The notes under the pieces were generated by a model. The model did no database searches, was not told the DNA's origin, and saw only the letters and a list, made by a program, of their open reading frames with translations. A program made the position numbers and the translations under genes. From JBBROS01 sp038229135 (GTDB lineage Bacteria; Pseudomonadota; Alphaproteobacteria; Acetobacterales; Acetobacteraceae), in contig JBBROS010000021.1 in NCBI GenBank assembly GCA_038229135.1, positions 1 to 60,001 of the forward strand: a stretch of DNA of 60,001 nucleotides. Direction: 5' to 3'. Below are positions 23,914 through 32,751 of the stretch, piece by piece. Position 1 is the stretch's first letter, and each line of letters starts with the position of its first letter.

Positions 23914-24795
23914 TCAGCCCAGCCCAAGCTCCCGCCGGTACCGCGCGAAGCACGCGGCACCACACTCCAGGCGCATCAGCGCCCCCTCGGCCAGCGCCGT
24001 CGCATACTCCGGGTTCATCGCCACGAGCGGCCAACCGGCCTCTGCGTTCCAGGCGATCGAGTGCTTCACGTCCAGCACCGAATGCAGGTCGAAGTAATGC
24101 CGGTCCCCCGCCGGCACGCCGAGCCGCTTCAGCCCTTGGGCCACCAGCGCCGCCCGCCCCGGCGCCGTCTGCTCGATGACGCCAAGCGCGCCCACCGAAT
24201 GGAATGCGTAACGCCGGGTTGCGGCCAGCCCTGACATGGTGTTGGCCAGCGCCAGACTCTCCCACACCGTGTTCTCGACCGACGGCTCCAGCCGGAGCGA
24301 CACTGCGAGTGCCTCCAGCATGGGACCGTGCATGCCCTTCGGGTTGCCGCGGCCCATCTCGTCCCAGTAATTGCGGGCGAGCTCGAGCTTCGGCTGCTGC
24401 GGCAGGCGCACCTGCGTCAGCGCCGTCAGGTCCTCAAACCCGGCCTCACCCGCCACCTCCTGCGTCAGGAACCAACGGAACTCCTCCATGGTGGCCTGCT
24501 CGGCCAGCCACGGAAACAACGGATCCCCCTGGCCCGGCCCGGTGCGCTCCAGCTCCTCGAACCAGGCAAGGAATCCATCCGGATCCCGCGGCGCCTCGGC
24601 CGCCCGGGCCTTCACGCGCGCACGCAGCCCCTCGAGCCAGTGGCCCTCCTCCACCAGCATGTCCGCCTGCTCGGCAAGGTCGATCTCCCAACCCGGCTCC
24701 GGCAGCGCCGGGGCAAAGCGCTGGGCGTTGAACGCCGCCAGCCTTCGGTGCCACCGATCCTCGGACGTCAGCGAGGCGATCATTCCATCAGGCAT
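23914..24795 (-). CDS. Iron-containing redox enzyme family protein (haem-oxygenase-like di-iron oxidase fold)
   Basis: 293 residues, predicted all-helical. Candidate metal ligands lie in the order expected for haem-oxygenase-like di-iron proteins: Glu in the ATMEEFRWFLTQEVAGE helix, Glu and His in NYWDEMGRGNPKGMHG, and Asp/His in YFDLHSVLDVKHSIAWN near the C-terminus. Characterised relatives (UndA, SznF, BesC) catalyse oxygen-dependent cleavage or oxidation of small amino-acid-like substrates, while others are unassigned, so the reaction is open. Start ATG 24795 follows AAGGGA; it overlaps the upstream methyltransferase stop by eight bases, indicating one operon and translational coupling. 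Family assignment is from motif pattern only. Confidence 0.72.
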   Translation of the reverse strand: MPDGMIASLTSEDRWHRRLAAFNAQRFAPALPEPGWEIDLAEQADMLVEEGHWLEGLRARVKARAAEAPRDPDGFLAWFEELERTGPGQGDPLFPWLAEQATMEEFRWFLTQEVAGEAGFEDLTALTQVRLPQQPKLELARNYWDEMGRGNPKGMHGPMLEALAVSLRLEPSVENTVWESLALANTMSGLAATRRYAFHSVGALGVIEQTAPGRAALVAQGLKRLGVPAGDRHYFDLHSVLDVKHSIAWNAEAGWPLVAMNPEYATALAEGALMRLECGAACFARYRRELGLG

Positions 24796-25744
24796 TTTGT
24801 CGTCCCTTGGTCACGGTCAGCAAAACGGCGGCGATCCGGTCGGCCTCGGCATACGCGTCCGCCTCCAGCTCCTCGCCAAACACGTCCGGGTCGATCTCCC
24901 GATACGTCCAGGACGCCTCCGCCCCAGCAAGTCGGGCCTTCGCCGCGTCATGGAAGGGGTCCGACCCGTTCACGACGGCGGCACCGGTGTACAGCAGCAG
25001 CGTCCCGCCCGGCGCGAGCCGCTCGAGCGCCGTAGCCAGGATGGCCAGCGACAGCCCGGCCCCGAGCGGCCCGCCGCCATGCCGATAGATGCGCGCGCCC
25101 GGGTCCACGAGGTAGGGCGGGTTGGCGACGATGAGGTCGAACGCACCATCGATGCCGCCCAGCAGGTTGCTCTCGACCGCCTGCACCCGCACGCCGGCCA
25201 GGGCGGCATTCGCCCGCGTGAGCCGCAGCGCCGCCGGGCTGATGTCCGCCCCCCAGACCTCCGCCCCCGGATGCAGCTGCGCCACCAGCACCGCCCCCGG
25301 CCCGGCGCCGCACCCGATGTCCACGGCCCGGCACACCGCGCCCTCGGGCCGATGTGCCAGGATCGCGGATGCGAACCGGTAGGTGTCCGGCCCGAAGAAC
25401 ACCGCGTCGGCGGCGATCGTCGGGTAGGCCGAGTGCAGGAACAGCGCGTTCCCCAGGCTCGAGATCCGCACGAGGCTGCGCCCCCCGCCCGGATGCGCGG
25501 CCAGCACCCCCGCCTCCCGCATCAGCGCCTCGATCTCCGCCGGCACCAGGCCCGGCCGGAACGGCCGGCTCCAGCCGAACACGTCCCGCAGACCCCGCGC
25601 CCATTCGGCCCCGGGCCGCGCGTTGACCCGCGCGATCGTGGCCGGCGTCGGCGTGACGAAGCGGTAGCCCGTGTCCCGCACCGCCGCCGCAAGCCGCAGC
25701 AGCCCGGCATCGGAAAACTCAGGACGTGGCGTCTCTTCACTCAT
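24788..25744 (-). CDS. Class I SAM-dependent methyltransferase with NPPY motif (HemK/PrmC-like)
   Basis: 318 residues. The SAM-binding motif is VDIGCGAGPGAVLVAQLHPG (about residues 150-168), motif II EVWGADISPAALRL and motif IV VANPPYLVD, the NPPY tetrad of N- or amide-methyltransferases (PrmC, small-molecule and adenine methylases). The N-terminal ~130 residues form a separate domain, as in PrmC-type enzymes, but release-factor specificity is not evident. ATG 25744 is preceded by GGAG six bases upstream. It is the first gene of a two-gene operon with the haem-oxygenase-like oxidase; a joint small-molecule modification pathway is inference. Confidence 0.8.
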   Translation of the reverse strand: MSEETPRPEFSDAGLLRLAAAVRDTGYRFVTPTPATIARVNARPGAEWARGLRDVFGWSRPFRPGLVPAEIEALMREAGVLAAHPGGGRSLVRISSLGNALFLHSAYPTIAADAVFFGPDTYRFASAILAHRPEGAVCRAVDIGCGAGPGAVLVAQLHPGAEVWGADISPAALRLTRANAALAGVRVQAVESNLLGGIDGAFDLIVANPPYLVDPGARIYRHGGGPLGAGLSLAILATALERLAPGGTLLLYTGAAVVNGSDPFHDAAKARLAGAEASWTYREIDPDVFGEELEADAYAEADRIAAVLLTVTKGRQNA

Positions 25745-25800
25745 GAACCGCTCCAAACGCACATCGTCGAGGTAAGTTCCTGCGCCGAGGCGGCAAGGTC

Positions 25801-25920
25801 TCCCGCATGGCGCCCCGCAAGCTGTCCCGCATGGCGTCCCGCAAGCTGTCCCGCATGGCGTCCCGCAAGCTGTCCCGCATGGCGTCCCGCAAGCTGTCCC
25901 GCATGGCGTCCCGCCCCGGC
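25801..25920. repeat. 24-bp minisatellite inside a divergent promoter region
   Basis: Five units of TCCCGCATGGCGTCCCGC plus AAGCTG begin at 25801, 25825, 25849, 25873 and 25897. The three inner copies are identical and the two end copies are slightly diverged. The array starts 57 bp from the methyltransferase start and ends 40 bp before the hydrolase start, so it occupies the space where the promoters should be. Confidence 0.92.
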
Positions 25921-25960
25921 GCAAGCTACCCTGCCTGCAACAAACTTCGGGGACACGTCC

Positions 25961-27880
25961 ATGCGCCGCACCGCCCTCCTGCTCGCCGCCACCCTCCTGG
26001 CCCACCCCGCCGCGGCCGAGGTCGCCGGGTTCGAGCTCACGGCCCGCGCCCCTGCCCTGGGCGGCCGCAGCTTCGGGGCGGCCGGCACGGCGGAGATGAT
26101 CACCGGCCGCGCCACCCTGGCGCTCGACCCGACCCTGCCGCAGAACATGACCATCGTGGACCTCGACCAGGCGCCCCGGGACGCGAAGGGCCGCGTGGGC
26201 GCGAGCACGGACGTGGTGATCCTCCGCCCCGCGCGGCCCAACGGCACCCTGCTGTTCGAGGTGCTCAACCGCGGCCGAAAGCTCATCCCCGGCTGGGCGC
26301 AGGACACGCAGGCCGCCCAGGGCGTCCGCCTGCAGCAGCCGGAGGATGCGGGCAACGGCTTCCTGCTCGAGCAGGGTTTTACCCTCGTCTGGGCCGCCTG
26401 GCAGGGTGACACGCCCCGCGCCGCCAACACCCCGGGCCTCGACCTGCCCATTGCCGCCGGGCTCACCGGCTTCTCGCGCGAAGAGCTCACCTTCGACGGC
26501 ACCTCGGGCCCCAAGCGCGCGACGCTCGCCTACCCCGCCGCCGACCCGGCCCGCGCCCGCCTCGTGATGCGCACCAGCGCCGACGCCCCGCCGACCACAC
26601 CCGCCGGCCTCGGCTACGTCTTCATCGACCCGTCCACGATCGAGGTCACGCCCCCCGAGAACGCCTCCGCCGCCGCCCTCTACGAGTTCAGCTACCAGGC
26701 CCGCGACCCCAAGCCCTTCGGCATCGGCCTGGCCGCCATCCGGGACGTGACGAGCTTCCTCCGCTTCGACACCACCGCCGCAAACCCGCTGGCGGACAAC
26801 CGCCCGGCCCGCGCCATCGGCCTCGGCATCAGCCAGTCCGGCCGCGTGCTGCGGGACTACCTGTATTACGGCCTGAACCAGGACGAGCAGGGCCGCACCG
26901 TGTTCGACGGCCTCATGCCCATCATCCCAGGCGCCCGCCGCAGCTTCACCAACGCCCGCTTCGCCCAGCCCGGCCGCAACCCCGGCCCGCAGTTCGACCG
27001 GCTGTTCCCCGTGCTGCAGTTCCCCTTCACCTACCCCGTGACGACCGACCCGGTGAGCGGCAAGCGCGACGGCATCCTGCTCCGCTGCAGCACAACCAAC
27101 ACCTGCCCCCGCATCATCCAAGCCGACAGCGAGTTCGAGTTCTGGGGCAGCCAGGCGAGCCTGCTGACCACGGACGGCGCCGGCCACCCGATCGAGATGC
27201 CAGACAGCGTGCGCCTGTTCCTGTTCGCCGGCACCCCCCACGGCAACGTCTTCGACGCCGTCAGCACCACGCGGGCCGACTGCGCCCTGCCGCTCAACCC
27301 GAACAACGGCGCCCCCACCATCCGAGCCCTGCTGGTGGCCATGCAGCGCTGGGTGGCCGAAGGCGTGCCCCCGCCCCCCAGCCGCTACCCGGACCGCGCG
27401 CAGGGCACCCTGGTGCCCGCCGCCGAAGCCTACCTCCCCACCCCGGCCCTCGGCTTCCGCGAACAACTCATGCTCGCCACCTGGCACGAACAGACCCCGC
27501 AAGGCCCCATCATCCGAGGCCAATACAAGCTCTTCGTCCCCCGCACCGGCCCCGACGGCAACGCCGTCGCCGGAGTCCGCCTCCCCATCGTCGCCGCCCC
27601 CCGCGCCACCTACACCGGCTGGAACCCCGTCCGCGGCCTCTCAGGCCCGCAAGACCTCTGCACCCAGATGGGCGCCGCCATCCCCCTCCCCGCCACCGCC
27701 GACCCCACCGACCCCCGCCCCGCCCTCAACACCCTCTACCCCACACAGGACGCCTACGTGGCCGCAGTCCGGGCTGCCGCCGAGGACCTAGTCGCCGCCC
27801 GGCTCCTCCTTCCCGCAGATGCCGACGCCGCCGTCAACGCGGCCCGCGGTGGAGTGTTGGACAAGTTGCGAGGGCGGTGA
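25961..27880 (+). CDS. Exported alpha/beta-hydrolase-domain protein (Abhydrolase_10 type)
   Basis: 639 residues; ATG 25961 with GGGGA upstream. Signal peptide MRRTALLLAATLLAHPAAAE predicts export. The body matches the large alpha/beta-hydrolase-domain family found in alphaproteobacteria, with the nucleophile elbow GLGISQSGRVLRDYLYYGLN (Ser in GxSxSG) at about residue 290 and the catalytic-His region SVRLFLFAGTPHGNV. Substrate is unknown; esterase activity is plausible. The last ~200 codons are unusually C-rich at third positions compared with the middle of the gene. It ends at the edge of the lower-GC island. Confidence 0.82.
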   Translation: MRRTALLLAATLLAHPAAAEVAGFELTARAPALGGRSFGAAGTAEMITGRATLALDPTLPQNMTIVDLDQAPRDAKGRVGASTDVVILRPARPNGTLLFEVLNRGRKLIPGWAQDTQAAQGVRLQQPEDAGNGFLLEQGFTLVWAAWQGDTPRAANTPGLDLPIAAGLTGFSREELTFDGTSGPKRATLAYPAADPARARLVMRTSADAPPTTPAGLGYVFIDPSTIEVTPPENASAAALYEFSYQARDPKPFGIGLAAIRDVTSFLRFDTTAANPLADNRPARAIGLGISQSGRVLRDYLYYGLNQDEQGRTVFDGLMPIIPGARRSFTNARFAQPGRNPGPQFDRLFPVLQFPFTYPVTTDPVSGKRDGILLRCSTTNTCPRIIQADSEFEFWGSQASLLTTDGAGHPIEMPDSVRLFLFAGTPHGNVFDAVSTTRADCALPLNPNNGAPTIRALLVAMQRWVAEGVPPPPSRYPDRAQGTLVPAAEAYLPTPALGFREQLMLATWHEQTPQGPIIRGQYKLFVPRTGPDGNAVAGVRLPIVAAPRATYTGWNPVRGLSGPQDLCTQMGAAIPLPATADPTDPRPALNTLYPTQDAYVAAVRAAAEDLVAARLLLPADADAAVNAARGGVLDKLRGR

Positions 27881-28015
27881 GAGTGAGATCGGCGGGACTG
27901 GACTGAACGGTTAGCGGCAGGGCCTTAAAGGCTGTCTCCAAACGCCTCCGGCATGGTTTTATAAGAGGCTGGGCGGCTGGTCCACGTCGTGTTTCGTCGG
28001 GTTTGCGAAGACACG

Positions 28016-31000
28016 ATGGACAGCGATGTAGTTCCCAGTCCGCCCGTGCGGGGCTTTTTTGCTCATGCCCAAATTGCAAAGACCGCGCTAGCGTCCGCCA
28101 GCACAGACTCTCGGGAGAGTTTTTTGAGTTACACTGAAACAGCGATCCTCGGTGCCTACTTAGCTGAGGTAGCGCGCGTTCGCTCTACGGGGGCAGGCAC
28201 TGGAGAGACATCCTATTACGGTGCGCTCCAAGGTGCGCTGAACGGCGTCGGCGATGCGCTCAGACCACGCGTCTACTGTTTAAGTCAGATGTCTGGCAGC
28301 GCCGGCTTCCCCGACTTCGGCTTGTTTACCGACATACAGTTAGGCCGCGGCGGAGCAGGCACGACGTGGGCGGCCGGTGGCCCCGTGCCGGAGCGCGGGG
28401 TGGTCGAAGCCGATGACATTCCTGCGTCCTTGAGCGTCAAGCGAGCGTCGATGCAAGTCGCGAACTACTTGGCAGCTTACGGACTGGTGCTCATCACGAA
28501 CTATCGTGACTTCGAGCTTCTCGAGCGAGATGCCGCCGGCGCACCACGCGTCGTGGAAGAGTTCACCTTCGGGAAAACCGATGTGCAGTTCTTTAACTGG
28601 GCAGCGCGGCCTCGAAACACAGCGGACGCGATCACGGCTCTTTCGTTCGTCGAATTTCTACGCCGCGCCATCGAACGTTGTGCCCCTTTGAGCGAGCCTC
28701 GTGCGGTCGCCGCGTTGCTAGCCTCCTATGCGCGCGACGGCCTTGCTCGCGTCGAGGCCAGCGCGGGCCTTCCCGCCTTGGGAGCGTTGCGGGATGCGCT
28801 AGGCGCTTCGCTCGGGCTCCACTTCCAACCTGGGCCCAAGGGTGATCGCTTCTTTCGATCGACCCTCGTCCAAACTATTTTTTTATGGCCTCTTCTCGGC
28901 CTGGGCGACCCACGCCCGAACCACCGGCGCGCCATTCGATTGGCGAACGGCCGCGTGGTCGCTTCACGTGCCCGCCGTTCGAGCGCTGTTCGAGCAGGTC
29001 TCAACGCCCGGTCGGCTGGGCAGGCTCAATCTCGTGCAGCTTCTCGGCTGGGCGGCCGACGCCCTCAACCGTGTAGAGCGGGCGGATTTCTTTGCCCGCT
29101 TCGACGAAGCGGAGGCGATACAGCACTTCTACGAGCCTTTCCTGGCGGCCTACGATCCCGGCCTCCGCCGCATGCTGGGTGTCTGGTACACGCCGCCGGA
29201 GATCGTCCGCTACATGGTGGAGCGGGTTGATCGCGTGCTTCGGGACGAACTCGGCATTGCCGATGGTCTGGCAGACCCAAACGTGTGGGTTCTAGACCCC
29301 TGTACCGGCACGGGCTCGTACGTGATCGAAGTGCTGCGCCGCATACGACGGACGCTCGAAGAGAACGGCGTCGGCGCGGCGCTCGGCGAAGAGCTGAAGC
29401 AAGCGGCAACCCGCCGGGTCGTGGGCTTTGAGCTGCTGCCAGCACCGTTCGTTATTGCGCACTGGCAGGTCCGGGCGCTGCTTGCCGAGGTCAACGTAGA
29501 GCTCGATGACGACGCAGGCGAGCGGGCCGCCGTCTACCTCACCAACGCGCTCACCGGCTGGACGGGCGGCCCCGGTCCACACCTGCCATTTCCCGAGCTT
29601 GAGCGCGAACGCGATCTCGCCAACGAAGTGAAGCGGGTCGAACCGGTCCTCGTCGTAATAGGCAATCCGCCCTACTCGGCCTTCGACGGGACCAGCCCAG
29701 ACGAAGAGGGTGGTATCATCGACACTTACAAGCAGGGATTGCGTGAACGCTTCCGTGTCAGGAAGTATAATCTCGACGACCTGTACGTGCGGTTTTTTCG
29801 GGTCGCGGAGCGCCGGATCGCCGACTTCACCGGACGTGGCGTTGTCTGCTTCATCAGCAACGCCTCGTACCTTGGATATCGATCCTACGCCGTCATGCGA
29901 GAGCGCTTGATTGGAGCCTTCGATCGGATCTGGATCGACGCGCTCAATGGCGACAGCCGGCAGACGGGAAAGCTGACGCCCGACGGCTCGCCGGACCCGT
30001 CAGTGTTTTCAACCGAGCTTAATCCTGAGGGAATACGCTTGGGAACCGCAATATCGCTGCTTGTGCGAAGGGACGCCGCCGAGCCGAAAACCGCGGCTGT
30101 TGTCCATCGCGAGTTTTGGGGTGCTGGCAAGCGAGCCGATTTGAACGCTTCGCTCGACCTGGTCTCTGCGGACTTCAACGGCACCTACTCTCCTTCCGCT
30201 CCGACCGCCGACAATCGCTTTAAGCTTGCGCCGGATGCAACGTTGGCGGTGTATAAGGCGTGGCCTTCGCTTGCCGAGCTCTCCATTTCCGAACAGTGGA
30301 GCGGGGTTCTTGAGAAGAGGAAGGGCGGGCTGATTTCTCATACTAGAGCTGAGATTGAGGACCGAATAGCTCGATATTTAGATGTCGATGTTTCTTTTGA
30401 AACTCTCCAACTCGACGGATCAGGACTGACTATCCCCGCGTCTGGATTTCGACCAAGGATTGCGCGTAGTCGCCTGATCGAAGCTGGTGGTTCGTCAGCA
30501 GGTCGGATCGCTCAGATTATGTTGCACCCATTCGATCAGCGCTGGTGCTTTCACACTGACGTTTCAACAATTTGGAACCGATCTCGTCCCGAAGTTGGAA
30601 GACAACAAGCTGTTGGAAACACGTTCATTGTGACCCGGCTTCAAGCGCGAAAGTCGGACGAGGGGATTCCAATTTTTGCGACGAAGCAGCTGCCAGGCGA
30701 TCATCTTCTCGATCCGAATACGCATCCGTTTCCTGTAAAGATCCACGGGGATCCAATTCCGGGCACCGGGCTCGCTGTGCATGGCGGTGACAGTAGCCCC
30801 AACCTGTCACAGCGGGCGCAAGACTATCTGGCCGAGCTCGGCCTAGCGGAATGGCTCGAACCCAATCACCCGCAGGCGGACGCGATCTGGTTCAGCGCCC
30901 TGGCGATCGCTTATGCACCATCCTGGTTGACTGACTTCGAGGAAGGGATCCACGACGACTGGCCGCGAACACCGCTACCGAGCACCGCGGACCTGCTCAT

Positions 31001-31571
31001 TCGATCGGCGGCGGTAGGCCGCCGCGTCGCGGACTTGCTCGACCCCAACACCGCCGTGGCGGGAGTTACCTCGGGGTCGATCCATCCAACGCTCCGGACG
31101 ATCGCCGTCTTGGAGCGTGAGGGCGGCGGCTCCGCTACGGGTGCAGCGCTCGCAATAACAGCGCCCTGGGGCTACAAGGATGCGCGCGGTGCCGTGATGC
31201 CCGGGAGCGGCGCAACAGCCGAACGACCCTACACGGCAGCTGAGAGTGCCTGCGAGGGCGAAGCGGGTAGACTTGGAGAACGCACCCGAGACGTCCGTCT
31301 CAACGAAGCGGTCTTTTGGCAAAATGTGCCGGACGACGTTTGGAGCTTCACCATCGGCGGCTTCCAAGTCCTAAAGAAGTGGCTGTCCTACCGGGTCGAG
31401 CCTGTGCTCGGGCGGCCATTGAACATCCACGAGGTAAACCATTTTCGAGAGACCGCTCGTCGCCTAGCCGCACTCCGGCTGCTTGGACCGGAACTTGATG
31501 AAAACTACAGAGCGTGTGCTGACGGCTCTTATCCTTGGCGAACGGTTGCGGTACCTGGACAGGAAAGCTGA
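28016..31571 (+). pseudogene. Type ISP-like N6-adenine DNA methyltransferase/restriction protein, frame broken at a T7 run
   Basis: Frame 1 (28016-28883) and frame 2 (from 28884 to the stop at 31571) encode the two parts of one protein; removing one T from the T7 run at 28878-28884 joins them as ...VQTIFYGLFSAWATH... giving 1184 residues. The N-terminal ~160 residues look like a PD-(D/E)xK nuclease (Asp100 in GFPDFG, Glu131 in VEADD). Motif I is DPCTGTGSY (about residue 427 of the joined protein) and motif IV NPPY (about 550). The C-terminus (GGFQVLKKWLSYR, NHFRETARRLAALRLLGPEL) matches the specificity domain of type ISP enzymes such as LlaBIII. The SF2 helicase of classical type ISP proteins is absent. 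In the unshifted frame the 5' part stops at 29230. A GTG at 27989 is an alternative start. Confidence 0.8.
28878..28884 (+). other. T7 homopolymer at the frame break of the methyltransferase gene
   Basis: Seven consecutive Ts lie exactly where the protein similarity passes from one frame to the other. T6 restores a full-length frame. This could be a phase-variable slippage site, an inactivating mutation or a sequencing error; the sequence alone cannot decide. Confidence 0.8.
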
Positions 31572-31606
31572 CGCGTCTGTTTGCCTGCCTTTCTAAGGAG
31601 CTGCGC

Positions 31607-31852
31607 TTGGCTGACACCGATCGCTTGGCTGGCAGGCCAGAGCGTCAGCGAGGTGACGGTCTGCTGACCTCGCTCCATGCTGCTGAGATGAGCGCGCTCG
31701 AGGCTCATGCACTCGGTGACCTTCTTCTGGCTGAGCCTTCGCTGCCAGCGGACACAGCTCTGTGTTGGGCGTACTCAAGCCTGTATGCCGGTCTAGTTGA
31801 CGGCCTTCGGTTCCACCCCCGCCGCGCCCACTCCCGCCCCCACCCCTGTTGA
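31607..31852 (+). CDS. Possible small protein downstream of the methyltransferase (81 aa, TTG start)
   Basis: A TTG at 31607 has a perfect AAGGAG seven to twelve bases upstream. The encoded chain (ADTDRLAGRPERQRGDGLLT, then AEMSALEAHALGDLLLAEPS) looks protein-like, helical and Leu/Ala-rich, up to about LYAGLVDGLRF. The last ~14 residues (HPRRAHSRPHPC) read like translated host intergenic DNA, so the original gene may have been truncated at the island junction near 31810. An ATG at 31535 in the same frame would overlap the methyltransferase end. No family recognised. Confidence 0.35.
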   Translation: MADTDRLAGRPERQRGDGLLTSLHAAEMSALEAHALGDLLLAEPSLPADTALCWAYSSLYAGLVDGLRFHPRRAHSRPHPC

Positions 31853-31884
31853 CGCCCCGCGCCACCACCCGCTACGCCCTCCGG

Positions 31885-32697
31885 ATGGACTCTGCCGCCC
31901 GCACCGCCACGGCCAAGCCTGCCTTCCTCCGCCTGCGCGGCAAGTCGTTCATGTCCGTCGTCCTCACGCCCGAGGCTCCGCTCGAGAATTTCCTTGCGGA
32001 CCTCGATGCGCAGATCGCCCGCTCGCCCAAGGTGTTCGACGGCCGGCCGGTGCTGCTGGATGTCAGCCGCGTGCTGCCCCAGGCCGCGGACCTTCCGGCG
32101 CTCGTGCAGTCCCTCACCAGCCGCGGCATCCGCGTCATCGGCATCGACGGCTCCATGCCGCACGCCACCGGGCCGTATGCGGACCGGCTGCCCCCCGTCA
32201 TGGCCGGCGGCCGCAACGCGCAGGTGTCGGACGAGGTGCGTGGCGCCGGGCCGCCGCAGCATGGGCTGGCCGACGGCGTGCCCTACCCCGCCGACGGCGC
32301 ACCGCCGCCCCCGCAAGCGGCCCCGGCCCCCGCCACCGAGCCCGGCGGCCCCGCGTCCCCAGGTCTCGTGCTGGACAGCCCGCTCCGCTCCGGCCAGAGC
32401 CTCACCCACACTGCCGGGGACGTCACCATCGTCGGCTCCGTCGCCTCCGGTTCCGAGGTCATCGCCGGCGGCTCCATCCACATCTATGGCACCCTCCGCG
32501 GCCGGGCCATCGCGGGCATGCTCGGCGCCTCGAGCGGCACCGCCCGCCCCCGCATCTTCTGCCGCCGCCTCGAGGCCGAGCTGCTTGCCATCGACGGCGT
32601 GTACAAGACCGCCGACGAGATCCCCCCCGCCCTTCAGGGCCGCGCCGTGCAGGCCTGGCTCGAGGGTGATGAATTGAAGGTCGCGGCGCTCGACTGA
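31885..32697 (+). CDS. minC: Septum site-determining protein MinC
   Basis: 270 residues. The N-terminal MinC domain (PAFLRLRGKSFMSVVLTPEA) inhibits FtsZ; a long Pro/Ala-rich linker (about residues 140-165) follows; the C-terminal MinC domain is the right-handed beta-helix (SLTHTAGDVTIVGSVASGSE, GSIHIYGTLRGRAIAG) that dimerises and binds MinD. First gene of minCDE. ATG 31885 was chosen because it begins a sensible protein (MDSAARTATAKPAFLRL); the frame opens at a TTG 12 codons earlier. Its promoter region is next to the foreign island boundary. Neither start has a clear ribosome-binding site. Confidence 0.93.
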   Translation: MDSAARTATAKPAFLRLRGKSFMSVVLTPEAPLENFLADLDAQIARSPKVFDGRPVLLDVSRVLPQAADLPALVQSLTSRGIRVIGIDGSMPHATGPYADRLPPVMAGGRNAQVSDEVRGAGPPQHGLADGVPYPADGAPPPPQAAPAPATEPGGPASPGLVLDSPLRSGQSLTHTAGDVTIVGSVASGSEVIAGGSIHIYGTLRGRAIAGMLGASSGTARPRIFCRRLEAELLAIDGVYKTADEIPPALQGRAVQAWLEGDELKVAALD

Positions 32698-32751
32698 GCC
32701 CCGTATCATGGTCACGCAGCGCCGGGCCCGGCGCCGCCAAGGAGCAGATTG

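Larger units (their letters stand above)
27881..31850. mobile_element. Lower-GC genomic island carrying a type ISP-like DNA methyltransferase
   Basis: From about 27881 the base composition and codon usage change visibly (AT-rich codons, homopolymer Ts) and they return to the C-rich norm near 31810. The block contains only the frameshifted methyltransferase gene and a small downstream frame. No integrase, tRNA target or flanking direct repeat was found, so the mode of insertion is unknown. It separates the alpha/beta-hydrolase gene from minC. Confidence 0.6.

Noticed and set aside
25801..25920. CRISPR array
   Set aside because: The 24-bp units are directly adjacent with no unique spacers and there are no cas genes.
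24788..27523. Very long minus-strand frame running from the methyltransferase through the hydrolase gene
   Set aside because: Only the part from ATG 25744 down is protein-like; the rest mirrors the hydrolase gene and the 24-bp repeats.
27881..31850. Prophage or integrative element with integrase
   Set aside because: No integrase, transposase, terminal inverted repeat or attachment duplication was seen at either edge.
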